Origin: Modestobacter sp. VKM Ac-2977
GTDB taxonomy: Bacteria; Actinomycetota; Actinomycetes; Mycobacteriales; Geodermatophilaceae
Direction of reading: 5' to 3'
DNA: 64,000 nucleotides
NCBI RefSeq assembly: GCF_026968045.1
Contig: NZ_JAPVBQ010000003.1
Coordinates: 528,060 to 592,059, forward strand
Shown: positions 16,571-24,858 of the stretch, in pieces
Numbering within the stretch: position 1 is the first letter of the stretch
How the letters are laid out: each line of letters opens with the position of its first letter
Position numbers and translations under genes: made by a program
The notes under the pieces: model-generated
Told to the model about the DNA's origin: nothing
Seen by the model: only the letters and a program-made list of their open reading frames with translations
Databases searched by the model: none

Positions 16571-17334
16571 GCGACGAGCACCTCGATCCCCTGTTGCTCG
16601 AGCTCGGCGACGACGGCCGGGTCGGCCTCCTCGTCGGTGACCAGGACGTCGACGTCCTCGATGGCCGCGAAGCGCACCAGGTGCTCGCGGCCGAGCTTGC
16701 TGCTGTCACCGAGCACGACGACCCGCTGCCCGGCGCGCGCCATGGCCCGCTTGACCGCCGCCTCGGCCTCGTCGGGCGTGGTGAAGCCGAAGCCCGCGCT
16801 GATCCCGTTGGTGCCCAGGAAGACGACGTCGGCCCGCAGGTCGGTGAGCGCCGCCAGGGTGGACTCCCCGACGGCGGACTGGGTGATCCCGCGGACCCGC
16901 CCGCCGAGCACGTGCAGGGTGATGCCCGGGGAGCCGGAGAGCCGGGCGGCGATCGGCACCGAGTTGGTGGCGGTCACCAGCGGCCGGTCACCGGGCAGCA
17001 GCTCGGCGAGCGCCGCGGTCGAGCTGCCGCCGTCCAGGATCAGGCTGCCGTTGGCGGGCGGCAGGAGGGCGAGCGCCGCGGTGGCGATGCGGCGCTTGGC
17101 CTCGATGCGGGTGCCGCGCCGCTCCCCGAGCGCGGGCTCCACCACGGTCAGCGTCCCGATGGGGACGGCGCCGCCGTGCACCCGGCGAAGCATCCCGGCA
17201 CGCTCGAGGACGGCGAGGTCACGGCGGACGGTCTCGGTGGTCACCCCGAAGTGCTCGGCGACGGCGGTGACGGCGACCCGGCCGCGCTGGGTGACCAGGC
17301 CGGCGAGCGCCTGCTGACGTTCCTCCGCGTACAT
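16567..17334 (-). CDS. fruR: DeoR-family regulator of the fructose PTS operon
   Basis: A 255-residue repressor with an N-terminal DeoR helix-turn-helix (MYAEERQQALAGLVTQRGRV, with VTTETVRRDLAVLERAG) and a C-terminal sugar-phosphate sensor domain with the LDGGSSTAALAELL and FLGTNGISAGFGFTTPDEAE motifs that bind phosphosugars. Its position as first gene of the fru operon and divergent to ptsI argues for control by fructose 1-phosphate or fructose 1,6-bisphosphate. The Met-Tyr-Ala-Glu-Glu-Arg start is the standard family N-terminus; a longer frame is not needed. Confidence 0.88.
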   Translation of the reverse strand: MYAEERQQALAGLVTQRGRVAVTAVAEHFGVTTETVRRDLAVLERAGMLRRVHGGAVPIGTLTVVEPALGERRGTRIEAKRRIATAALALLPPANGSLILDGGSSTAALAELLPGDRPLVTATNSVPIAARLSGSPGITLHVLGGRVRGITQSAVGESTLAALTDLRADVVFLGTNGISAGFGFTTPDEAEAAVKRAMARAGQRVVVLGDSSKLGREHLVRFAAIEDVDVLVTDEEADPAVVAELEQQGIEVLVA

Positions 17335-17562
17335 GCTCACCCCCGGGGTCGCGCTGTACTGGTACGACGGGCCCATGCCCGATCATGTGGGTATCGCGCC
17401 GCTTTCATGTTGTTCTACGTGGGATCAGTTGACAAGTCAAGGGTTGCTGGTGACTCTGGTCACCGGATGCACCATTGTCGTTGCGTCGTCCCCAGTCATC
17501 CACGACGGAGCTCGTCCGACCGGACGCACCCCGCCTGGTCCGAGCAGACAGTGAGGCCCTCG
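17335..17562. promoter_or_regulatory. Divergent promoter region fruR / ptsI
   Basis: A 228-bp gap distinctly richer in A/T than its surroundings. On the plus strand it holds a perfect TTGACA hexamer at 17429-17434, a good -35 for ptsI, but no convincing -10 at the right distance. The TTTCATGTTGTTCTACGTG stretch just before it (17402-17420) is a plausible FruR target because of its composition and place, but no clean dyad is visible. Confidence 0.4.
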
Positions 17563-19281
17563 ATGTCCAGCACGCCGACCGGAACCCGGATCTCCCCGGC
17601 CGCCCTGACCGGAGCGACCGTGTTCACCGGGACGCCGGTCGTGCCCGGGGTGGCTGCCGGCCCGGTGGTGCGCCCGGTCGGGACCATCGAGCTGCCGCCG
17701 GCCGAGGGGCCGGTCGTCCCCGAGGCGCAGCGCGCGGCCGAGAAGGAACGGTTCACCACGGCGGCCGACGCGGTGGCCGAGCGGCTGGCCGGCCGGGCTG
17801 CGGCGGCGACCGGCGTGAGCGCGGAGGTGCTGAACACCACGGCGCAGCTGGCCCGGGACCGTGGGCTGCTGTCGGCCGTGGAGCAGCGCATCGGCGACGG
17901 CGCCTCGGCGGAGGCCGCCACGGTGGGCGCCGCGGCACAGTTCGTCGACCTCTTCGTCAGCCTCGGCGGCGTGATGGCCGAGCGGGCCACCGACGTCCGC
18001 GACGTCCGCGACCGGATCGTCGCCGAGCTCACCGGCCAGGGTGAGCCGGGGGTGCCCGCGCCGGAGACGCCGTCGGTGCTGCTCGCCGACGACCTCGCGC
18101 CGGCCGACACCGCTGGCCTGGACCCGTCCCGGATCGTCGCGCTGGCCACCCGGCTGGGTGGGGCCACGAGCCACACCGCGATCATCGCCCGGCAGCTCGG
18201 GCTGCCCTGCGTGGTGGGCGTCGGCGGGCTCTCCGACGTCCCCGAGGGCGCGATGGTGCTGGTCGACGGCGAGCAGGGCACCGTCACCGTCGATCCCGAC
18301 CCGGAGGAGGCCCGCACCCGCGTGGCCGCGGCACAGGAGGCCTCTGCGGCGCTCGCCGGGTACCGCGGGCCGGGCACGACCCGCGACGGCCACGCCGTCC
18401 AGGTGCTGGCCAACGTGCAGGACGGCGCCGGGGCGCGGGCCGCGGCGGCGGCGCACGCCGAGGGGGTCGGCCTGCTCCGCACCGAGCTCGCCTTCTTCGG
18501 CCGTACGGAGGAGCCGTCGGTCGAGGAGCAGGCGGAGATCTACGCCGGCGTCTTCGCGGCCTTCCCCGAGGGCAAGGTCGTGCTCCGGACGCTGGACGCG
18601 GGCTCGGACAAGCCGCTCCCCTTCGCCACCCCGCCGGACGAGGCGAATCCGGCCCTCGGGGTGCGGGGGCTGCGCACCGCCCGTCGTGACCCCGGCCTGC
18701 TGACCCACCAGCTGGACGCCGTGGCGCAGGCCGCCCGCAGCACCGGCGCCGCCCCCTGGGTGATGGCCCCCATGGTGGCCACCGTCGCCGAGGCCGCGGA
18801 GTTCGCCGCCCAGGTGCGGGAGCGGGGCATGGTGCCCGGCGTCATGGTGGAGGTGCCCTCGGTCGCGGTGCTCGCCGACCGGTTCCTGGAGCACCTGGAC
18901 TTCCTGTCGATCGGCACGAACGACCTGTCGCAGTACACGCTCGCCGCCGACCGGCTCTCCGCGGACCTGGCGGACCTGACCGACCCGTGGCAGCCCGCGC
19001 TGCTCGCGCTGGTGCAGGCGACGGCGGCTGCCGGTCAGCGCGCCGGGAAGCCGGTGGGGGTCTGCGGTGAGGCGGCTGCCGACCCGATGCTGGCGTGCGT
19101 GCTGGTCGGCATGGGGATCACCTCGCTGTCCTGCGCCGCCTCGTCGGTGGCCGGGGTGGGTGCGCGGCTGGCGGCGGTGGACCTGGCGACCTGTCAGCGC
19201 GCTGCGGAAGCGGCGCTCGCCGCAGCCGACCCCGCCTCCGCTCGCGCCGCCGTGCGTGAGGTGCTGCTCGCCGCCGACTGA
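17563..19281 (+). CDS. ptsI: PTS enzyme I (phosphoenolpyruvate-protein phosphotransferase)
   Basis: A 572-residue cytoplasmic enzyme that starts the PTS phosphate relay from PEP to HPr. The N-terminal swivelling domain has the phosphorylated His204 in GGATSHTAIIARQLG. The C-terminal PEP-binding TIM barrel shows ADGVGLLRTELAFF-like, GVMVEVPSVAVLAD, FLSIGTNDLSQYTLAADR and the catalytic Cys of PVGVCGEAA. The ATG was chosen because homology begins shortly after it; a GTG four codons upstream is possible. Monocistronic, with a strong terminator after it. Confidence 0.94.
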   Translation: MSSTPTGTRISPAALTGATVFTGTPVVPGVAAGPVVRPVGTIELPPAEGPVVPEAQRAAEKERFTTAADAVAERLAGRAAAATGVSAEVLNTTAQLARDRGLLSAVEQRIGDGASAEAATVGAAAQFVDLFVSLGGVMAERATDVRDVRDRIVAELTGQGEPGVPAPETPSVLLADDLAPADTAGLDPSRIVALATRLGGATSHTAIIARQLGLPCVVGVGGLSDVPEGAMVLVDGEQGTVTVDPDPEEARTRVAAAQEASAALAGYRGPGTTRDGHAVQVLANVQDGAGARAAAAAHAEGVGLLRTELAFFGRTEEPSVEEQAEIYAGVFAAFPEGKVVLRTLDAGSDKPLPFATPPDEANPALGVRGLRTARRDPGLLTHQLDAVAQAARSTGAAPWVMAPMVATVAEAAEFAAQVRERGMVPGVMVEVPSVAVLADRFLEHLDFLSIGTNDLSQYTLAADRLSADLADLTDPWQPALLALVQATAAAGQRAGKPVGVCGEAAADPMLACVLVGMGITSLSCAASSVAGVGARLAAVDLATCQRAAEAALAAADPASARAAVREVLLAAD

Positions 19282-19334
19282 GGCCCCCAGTGCTCGCAGG
19301 CCCGTGACGGGCCCGCGCAGAGGGGGAGAGTGCC

Positions 19335-19370
19335 CGCGCCCCGTCGGTCGAAGGTGACCGACGGGGCGCG
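19335..19370 (+). terminator. 15-bp perfect stem-loop terminator of ptsI
   Basis: CGCGCCCCGTCGGTC and its exact complement around a GAAGGT loop, 53 bp after the ptsI stop. Confidence 0.65.
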
Positions 19371-19598
19371 GCCGTCTCCAGGACATCGTCGTTCACGCTG
19401 CAGAGGTGACCGACTGCACTCCGTAGGTGCTGGACAAGTGGCGTGAAGGTGACGGATCCATGGCCAGCACCCCCTTCGAGTGAAGATTCCATCGGAAGCT
19501 TCAGCGACACGGCCTTAGATCCGTTGGAATACCAGCCGCTACGCCTGGTTTAATGCAGACGTAACACCCACTCAGGACCACCGAAAGAAGGCAGTGAC
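19371..19598 (+). promoter_or_regulatory. Promoter region of the 51-aa protein gene
   Basis: Together with the ptsI terminator this forms a 317-bp gene-free stretch. The last 100 bp are unusually A/T-rich. TTGGAA (19524-19529) and TTTAAT (19549-19554) could be -35 and -10 boxes with a 19-bp spacer, longer than the optimum. A good ribosome-binding site (AAAGAAGG) precedes the ATG at 19599. Nothing else recognisable is present. Confidence 0.4.
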
Positions 19599-19754
19599 AT
19601 GAGCAGCGTGACCTCCAGCTGGCGTCAGCGTCGGCAGGCGTCGCGTACGCGGCGGGCAGTGGATGCCGCCGTCGCCCGCACCAGCAGCCCCGCGATGCGC
19701 GACGAGCTGCTGACCCTGGCCAACAGCGGCCAGTTCACCAACGTCCTGCGCTGA
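19599..19754 (+). CDS. Small basic protein, 51 residues, function unknown
   Basis: Encodes MSSVTSSWRQRRQASRTRRA, then VDAAVARTSSPAMRDELLTL and ANSGQFTNVLR. The first half is strongly basic (six Arg in about twelve residues), the second half is a predicted amphipathic helix. It has a clear ribosome-binding site, its own promoter-like region and two stem-loops after it, so it is most likely a real gene. Similar short Arg-rich proteins with a PAMRDELL-like helix occur in actinobacteria without a known role. DNA or RNA binding is a guess from charge alone. Confidence 0.7.
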   Translation: MSSVTSSWRQRRQASRTRRAVDAAVARTSSPAMRDELLTLANSGQFTNVLR

Positions 19755-19760
19755 TCCACC

Positions 19761-19829
19761 CCCGCCGTCGACGACGACGGCGGGCGCAGGCACGCACCGT
19801 GACCCCGACTCCCTCTGGGAGCCGGGGTC
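19761..19829. terminator. Two adjacent stem-loops between convergent genes
   Basis: CCCGCCGTCG-ACGA-CGACGGCGGG (19761-19784) follows the 51-aa gene. GACCCCGACTCCC with GGGAGCCGGGGTC (19801-19829, one mismatch) lies next to the end of the phosphatase gene on the other strand. Probably one terminator per direction. Confidence 0.55.
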
Positions 19830-19850
19830 CTCTGCTGTCGGGGTCCTTCG

Positions 19851-20690
19851 TCAGTCGCGGAGGCGGGACCGCAGGGCGGCCTGCTCGTCGGCGCCGAAGC
19901 CGTGCTGCTCCAGCCAGCCGACCGGGCCGCCCCAGCGCTCGTCGAGCAGCTCCAGCACCCGGCGCATCGACTCCGCCTGCGGGGTGTGGCTGGCGACGTC
20001 GCGCCGGGTCATGTCCTCGGCGTAGGTGGGGCTGCTGGCCAGCTTGGCGACGAGCGCATCGATGACCTCGGCGGTCTGCGCGTAGTCGGCGATGATCGCC
20101 TCCGGCGTCGCGCCGGCCACCGCGAGCGCCAGGGCGCAGATGACGCCGGTGCGGTCCTTGCCGGCGGCGCAGTGCACGACCGCGGCGCCTGGGCCACCGG
20201 CGGCGAGCGAGCGGAGCGCGGCCAGCACGTTCTCCGTGCCGTCGGTCAGGTAGCCGAGGTAGGAGCGGACGGCGGGCGGCTCGCCCTCGTCCCCGGGCGT
20301 GACCTGGCGGGGGAGGATCGACTCCGCCCAGTCGGCCGGCAGCTGGGCCCGGATCTCCTCGTCGGTCTCCTCGGCGGCGAAGACGTCGGTGCGCATGCCG
20401 CGCTCGACCAGCAGGGTGAAGTGCCGGTGGGTGACCGAGTCGACGTCGCGCAGCGGGCTGCGGCCCTCCAGCAGGATCTCGGCGGTCGTGCGCAGGTCGA
20501 CGACCTCGGTGAGCCCCACCTCCTCGACCAGCGTGGCGACGTCGGCGCCGCTGAGGGTCTGCAGGTTGTCGCTGCGCAGGATGCGCCCGAACTGCGTCGT
20601 CCCGCCGTCGGTGGTGGGCAGCCCGCCCAGGTCACGGGTGTTCGTCGTCCCGTCCAGGTGCAGCCAGCGGTCGGTGCGGGTGGAGGTCAC
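19851..20690 (-). CDS. Tyrosine-protein phosphatase (PtpB-like, DSP fold)
   Basis: A 279-residue cytoplasmic phosphatase. The P-loop VVHCAAGKDRTGV (HCxxGKDRT) carries the nucleophilic Cys and Arg and matches the Mycobacterium PtpB/lipid-tyrosine phosphatase family rather than low-molecular-weight PTPs. The N-terminal TTNTRDLGGLPTTDGG and GRILRSDNLQTLSGAD segments and the general-acid region VVDLRTTAE are also typical. It may act on phosphotyrosine or phosphoinositides. Single gene, its start 18 bp from the end of the next minus-strand gene. Confidence 0.82.
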   Translation of the reverse strand: MTSTRTDRWLHLDGTTNTRDLGGLPTTDGGTTQFGRILRSDNLQTLSGADVATLVEEVGLTEVVDLRTTAEILLEGRSPLRDVDSVTHRHFTLLVERGMRTDVFAAEETDEEIRAQLPADWAESILPRQVTPGDEGEPPAVRSYLGYLTDGTENVLAALRSLAAGGPGAAVVHCAAGKDRTGVICALALAVAGATPEAIIADYAQTAEVIDALVAKLASSPTYAEDMTRRDVASHTPQAESMRRVLELLDERWGGPVGWLEQHGFGADEQAALRSRLRD

Positions 20691-20708
20691 GCCCCCGACC
20701 GTACGACG

Positions 20709-21629
20709 TCAGCCCAGCGCCAGCAGCTCCCGGCACACTGCGAGCAGCCGCTCCCGCAGCACCGCGCCGCGGTCGGCGAAGCCGCGCTGGGCGGCGCCGT
20801 ACTCGGCCTTGCCCTCCGGCGTCTCGACCGCGACGGGTGCGTACCCGTGGCTCGTGAGGTCGTAGGGGGAGGCGCGCATGTCCAGCTCACGGACGTCGGC
20901 GGCCAGCGCGAAGCAGTCGGCCAGCAGCTCGCCGGGCACCGCCGGGCCGAGCTTGTAGGCCCACTTGTAGAGGTCCATCGTGGCGTGCAGGCAGCCGGGC
21001 TGCTCCAGCTGCTGCTGGGTGTCCCGGGTCGGCGTCAGCGTGTTCCGCGGGGCGCCGGCCCGGGTGAAGAACCGGAACGCGTCGATGTGGCTGCACTGCA
21101 CCCGGTGCGACTCGACGACGGCGTCGGTGCCGGCCTGGCCCAGCCGCAGCGGCAGCTGCTCGTGCCGCACCTCGCCCTCGCCGGGGCGGTAGAGCATCGC
21201 CCACTCGTGCATCCCGAAGCAGCCGAACTGGCCCGGCCGGCCGGCCGTCCCGGCCAGCAGGCCCTCGACCCAGCCGACCGACGCCCGCCGCTTGGCCAGG
21301 AACGCCGGGACGTCCAGCCCGACCCCGCGCACGGTCTCTCCTGCGGCGTCCCGGGCGTCGACCTCCGCGTAGAAGGGCCAGCCCAGGCGCTCGGTGGCGG
21401 CCGCGCCGGTCAGCACGACCCCGACCCCGGGGTGCCATCGGCGCAGCCGGGCCGGTGTCTCGGAGTAGTAGGTGAAGAGGAAGTCCAGCACCGGGTGGGC
21501 GACCCCGGTGCGACGGCGCTCCTGGTGCGGGGTCAGCCAGGTGTCCATCCGCTGCCGGTGGGCTCCGGCCCGGGCCGTCCACTCGGCCTCGGACAGCACC
21601 GTCGGCGCGGGGGCGAGCAGCGGGAGCAC
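20709..21629 (-). CDS. Putative 3-methyladenine DNA glycosylase-annotated family protein
   Basis: A 306-residue soluble protein starting at GTG. The pattern HRQRMDTWLTPHQERRRTGVAHPV, DFLFTYYSETPARLRRWHPG, FGCFGMHEWAMLYR, QCSHIDAFRFF and HATMDLYKWAYKL belongs to a well-conserved actinobacterial family that databases label 3-methyladenine DNA glycosylase. I see no helix-hairpin-helix or AAG fold motif, so that label is only weakly founded. Conserved His, Asp and Tyr suggest an enzyme. It diverges from the ABC exporter operon with 177 bp between starts. Confidence 0.6.
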   Translation of the reverse strand: MLPLLAPAPTVLSEAEWTARAGAHRQRMDTWLTPHQERRRTGVAHPVLDFLFTYYSETPARLRRWHPGVGVVLTGAAATERLGWPFYAEVDARDAAGETVRGVGLDVPAFLAKRRASVGWVEGLLAGTAGRPGQFGCFGMHEWAMLYRPGEGEVRHEQLPLRLGQAGTDAVVESHRVQCSHIDAFRFFTRAGAPRNTLTPTRDTQQQLEQPGCLHATMDLYKWAYKLGPAVPGELLADCFALAADVRELDMRASPYDLTSHGYAPVAVETPEGKAEYGAAQRGFADRGAVLRERLLAVCRELLALG

Positions 21630-21660
21630 CGGCCCAGGGTAGGCGTGCACCCACCACCCA

Positions 21661-21672
21661 TGACACGTGTCA
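21661..21672. promoter_or_regulatory. 12-bp palindrome TGACACGTGTCA between divergent genes
   Basis: A perfect dyad in the 177-bp gap between the glycosylase-like gene and the ABC exporter operon. The same gap holds four copies of CGTGCACC (21644, 21682, 21703, 21806). Candidate operator for the response regulator encoded at the end of the operon, or for another repressor. Confidence 0.35.
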
Positions 21673-21806
21673 CCGCCCGTCCGTGCACCGGCGGGGAGAA
21701 GTCGTGCACCCAGGCACCTGTGCCGGCCGCGGAGTGGCAGCAACGTGGGGGATGCGTCCGACAGCCCGGCCCCACGGCGGCCGGCGGCGCACCGAGGAGG
21801 TCGACC

Positions 21807-22754
21807 GTGCACCCCAGCGCCCCACCAGTGTCCGCGCCCGTCGAGGCCGCTCCCGCGATCGAGGTGCGGGACCTGCGGCGCAGCTACGGCGACTTCGAGG
21901 CGGTGCGGGGCATCTCGTTCGAGGTGCAGCCGGGGGAGGTCTTCGCCCTGCTCGGCGTCAACGGGGCCGGCAAGACGTCGGCGCTGGAGGTGCTCGAGGG
22001 GCTCGCGCCGGCCGGTGGGGGCACCGTGCGGGTGCTCGGCGCCGACCCGGTGCGCGAGCGGGCCCGGGTACGGCCGCACCTGGGCGTGCTGCTGCAGTCC
22101 AGCGGCCTGCCCGGCGACCTCACCGTGGCCGAGACCCTGCAGACCTGGGCCGGCACCCTCACCGACCCGCGGCCGGTGCCCGAGGCGCTGGCGCAGGTGC
22201 AGCTGGCCCACCGGGCCGACGTCCGGGTGCGCAGCCTCTCCGGCGGCGAGCGTCGGCGACTGGACCTCGCGCTGGCCCTGCTGGGCCGGCCGCGGGTCGT
22301 GGTGTTGGACGAGCCGACCACCGGTCTGGACCCAGAGAGCCGGCGGCAGGTGTGGGGGCTGGTCCGCGACCTGGTCGCCGACGGCGCTGCCGTGGTGCTC
22401 ACCACCCACCACCTGGAGGAGGCCGAGGAGCTGGCCGACCGGGTGGCGGTGCTGCGGGCCGGGCAGATCGTGCTCTCCGGCACCAAGGAGGAGATCGCCG
22501 AGACCCAGCCGGCCACCCTCCGCTTCACCCTCGACGAGGACGCGCCCGAGCTGCCGCGGCCGGCCGGCGTGCAGGTGGTCGCGCAGCGGCCACGGGTCGA
22601 GTGGCACACCCGCGCCCTCCAGCCGGTGTTGGCCGAGCTGCTCGCCTGGGCGGCGGCGCACCACGTCGTCCTCCGTGCACTGGAGGCCCGCTCCGCCTCG
22701 CTGGAGCAGGCCTTCCTCGCCGTGGCCGCCGAGGCCAGCAGCCCGTCCACGTGA
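21807..22754 (+). CDS. ABC transporter ATP-binding protein (drug/lipid export type)
   Basis: A 315-residue ATPase of the DrrA/CcmA type. Walker A is GVNGAGKTSALEVL, the Q-loop lies in LGVLLQSSGLPGDLTV, the signature is LSGGERRRLDLALAL, Walker B is VVVLDEPTTGLDP and the H-loop is in TTHHLEEAEELADR. The C-terminal 80 residues form the extra domain common in daunorubicin-type exporters. It starts at a GTG with a GAGGAGG site. The permease follows 26 bp later. Confidence 0.9.
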   Translation: MHPSAPPVSAPVEAAPAIEVRDLRRSYGDFEAVRGISFEVQPGEVFALLGVNGAGKTSALEVLEGLAPAGGGTVRVLGADPVRERARVRPHLGVLLQSSGLPGDLTVAETLQTWAGTLTDPRPVPEALAQVQLAHRADVRVRSLSGGERRRLDLALALLGRPRVVVLDEPTTGLDPESRRQVWGLVRDLVADGAAVVLTTHHLEEAEELADRVAVLRAGQIVLSGTKEEIAETQPATLRFTLDEDAPELPRPAGVQVVAQRPRVEWHTRALQPVLAELLAWAAAHHVVLRALEARSASLEQAFLAVAAEASSPST

Positions 22755-22780
22755 CCCACCCAGCCGAGAGGACCCCCGCC

Positions 22781-23599
22781 ATGACCACCACCCACGCCCC
22801 TGCCCCGTCTGCCGCGACCGCCCCGAGCCGGCTGCGTCGAGTCGCCGCCCTGGCCCGCGGTGAGCTGCGGCTGTTCCTGCGCAACCGGACCGCCGTCGCC
22901 AACTCGGGCCTGCTGCCGCTGCTCCTGGTGGCGGCTGTCCCGGCGCTCGGCCTCGACGGCGACCTCCCGCTGGGGCCGCAGCTGCTGGTCGCCGCCGTCG
23001 GCGTGACCCTGGTCTTCGTCACCTACTACAACCTGGTGATCACCTACGTCGCGCGGCGCGAGGAGATGGTGCTGCAACGCATGCGCACCGGGGAGCTGAC
23101 CGGGCTGGAGGTGCTCGTCGGCACCGCCGTCCCCACCCTGCTGGTCACGCTCGCGCAGGTCGCGCTGGTCGCCGTCGGCGTGGTGGTGCTCGGGGAGTGG
23201 AGCGCGCCGGTGGAGTACCTGCTGCCGGTGGTCGCGCTGCTCGGCGGCGCGCTGCTGATGACCGTGCTCGCGGCGGCGAGCACCAGCTTCACCCGCACGG
23301 CCGAGAGCGCCCAGGTCACCACCCTGCCGCTGGTCGTCGTCACCTCCGCGCTGTCCGGCCTGATCACCCCGCTCAGCGTCTTCCCCGAGCCGGTCGCCCT
23401 GGTGGCCCGGCTGATGCCGGTCACCCCGGTGGTCGAGCTGCTGCAGCTCGGGTTGGCCGGCGTCACCTGGGACGGCGACCGTGTGGACGCCGCGGGCGCC
23501 TGGGCGGCCGCCCCGCTGCCGCTGGCCGTGCTGGCCGGCTGGCTGTTGATCGGCACGGTGGCCGCCACCCGGGGGTTCCGGTGGGCACCCCGCCGGTGA
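22781..23599 (+). CDS. ABC transporter permease (ABC-2 type)
   Basis: A 272-residue integral membrane protein with about six helices (first at 42-58, last at 243-262) and the cytosolic EEMVLQRMRTGELTGLEVLVGTA elbow-helix region typical of ABC-2 permeases. It pairs with the ATPase encoded just before it. Its stop overlaps the GTG of the sensor kinase gene, so the exporter and the two-component system form one four-gene operon. Confidence 0.88.
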   Translation: MTTTHAPAPSAATAPSRLRRVAALARGELRLFLRNRTAVANSGLLPLLLVAAVPALGLDGDLPLGPQLLVAAVGVTLVFVTYYNLVITYVARREEMVLQRMRTGELTGLEVLVGTAVPTLLVTLAQVALVAVGVVVLGEWSAPVEYLLPVVALLGGALLMTVLAAASTSFTRTAESAQVTTLPLVVVTSALSGLITPLSVFPEPVALVARLMPVTPVVELLQLGLAGVTWDGDRVDAAGAWAAAPLPLAVLAGWLLIGTVAATRGFRWAPRR

Positions 23600-24858
23600 G
23601 CACCGCGCAGGTGAGCACCGCACGGATCGGCCGGTACGGCAGCATGACCGCCGTGCCGACCGTCTCGCGCTGGTGGGGCAGCCGGACGGCGCCCCAGCGG
23701 ATCGACCTCTACACCCGGTGGTCGTTCCACGCGTGGCTCGGCGGCGGGCTGCCGCTGTTCGCCTTCGCGGTGCTGGGCTCGGTGACCGAGGTGGCCTCCC
23801 GGGCCGCGGTCGTCGCCTACTTCGCCGGCACGGCGCTCACCACCGGCCTCGCCGTCGTGCTCGCCGCCCGCGGGCTGCGCGCACACCGGCACGGCAGTGG
23901 GGTCTCGCCGCTCCTCGTCCTGGCCACCTTCGGCGCTGCCCTGGCGGCCGGCGCCGCCGGGCTCTGGGTGTCCGCGGGCGACGGGGAGTACACCCAAGGG
24001 GCGCCGTGGTCGCTGGCGATGCCCCTCGGCATGGTGCTCACCGCCTGCTCGACGATCTGGGTCACCCGCCGGCTCGCGGCTCCGGCCGCGGTGATCGGGG
24101 TACTGGGCGGTGTCGCAGCCCTCGTCGAGGGGGCGCCGGTGGGTCCGTCGGCCGCGCTGGCCGCCGTGCTCGGCTTGACGGTCTACGCCATCGTCCTGGC
24201 CTTCCGGTTCTCCGTGTGGGTGCTCGACGTGGTGCTGGAGATGGAGCGCACCCGCGGCGTGCAGCTGCAGCTGGCGGTGGCCGAGGAGCGGCTGCGGTTC
24301 GCCCGGGACCTGCACGACGTCATGGGTCGGAACCTCTCGGCGATCGCGGTGAAGAGCCAGCTGGCCGGGGAGCTGGTCCGCCGCTCCCGGCCGGAGGCGG
24401 CCGCGGAGGTGGCCGACATCAGCCGGATCGCCGAGGAGTCGCTGAAGGAGGTCCGGGAGGTGGTCCGCGGCTACCGCCGGACCGACCTCACCGGCGAGCT
24501 GGCGGGGGCACGCTCCGTGCTGCGCGCGGCCGGCGTGGGCTGCACGGTGCAGGGTGAGGACGGTGCCGGCACCCTGCCCGAGCCCGTGCAGGCCGCGCTG
24601 GGCTGGGTGGTGCTGGAGGCGGTCACCAACGCGCTGCGGCACAGCGAGGCCGCGGAGTGCACGATCACGCTGGAGCGAGGGAGTGGAGAGGTGCGGCTGA
24701 CCGTGAGCAACGACGGCGTCTCCGCCGACCCGGGTGAGGGCAACGGCCTGACCGGGCTGCGGGAGCGACTGGCCGGTGCCGGCGGGACCCTGCACGCCGG
24801 CCGGGACGGCGACCGGTTCACCGTCACCGCCACGCTGCCCACCGGGGGCGCGGCGTGA
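23596..24858 (+). CDS. Sensor histidine kinase, DesK/NarL-partner class
   Basis: A 420-residue kinase. Six hydrophobic helices fill residues 45-205 with almost no extracytoplasmic loop, as in intramembrane-sensing kinases of the DesK/LiaS type. The dimerisation helix carries His240 in FARDLHDVMGRNLSAIAVK, and the ATPase domain has VLEAVTNALRHSEA (N box) and NGLTGLRERL (G box). The GTG overlapping the permease stop is used here; ATG 23644 is an alternative. It probably senses membrane stress or the exported compound and signals to the next gene product. Confidence 0.88.
   Translation: MSTAQVSTARIGRYGSMTAVPTVSRWWGSRTAPQRIDLYTRWSFHAWLGGGLPLFAFAVLGSVTEVASRAAVVAYFAGTALTTGLAVVLAARGLRAHRHGSGVSPLLVLATFGAALAAGAAGLWVSAGDGEYTQGAPWSLAMPLGMVLTACSTIWVTRRLAAPAAVIGVLGGVAALVEGAPVGPSAALAAVLGLTVYAIVLAFRFSVWVLDVVLEMERTRGVQLQLAVAEERLRFARDLHDVMGRNLSAIAVKSQLAGELVRRSRPEAAAEVADISRIAEESLKEVREVVRGYRRTDLTGELAGARSVLRAAGVGCTVQGEDGAGTLPEPVQAALGWVVLEAVTNALRHSEAAECTITLERGSGEVRLTVSNDGVSADPGEGNGLTGLRERLAGAGGTLHAGRDGDRFTVTATLPTGGAA

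Noticed and set aside
21660..21806. Upstream ATG extension of the ABC ATPase
   Set aside because: In frame, but the added 49 residues show no homology and the GTG at 21807 has the stronger ribosome-binding site.
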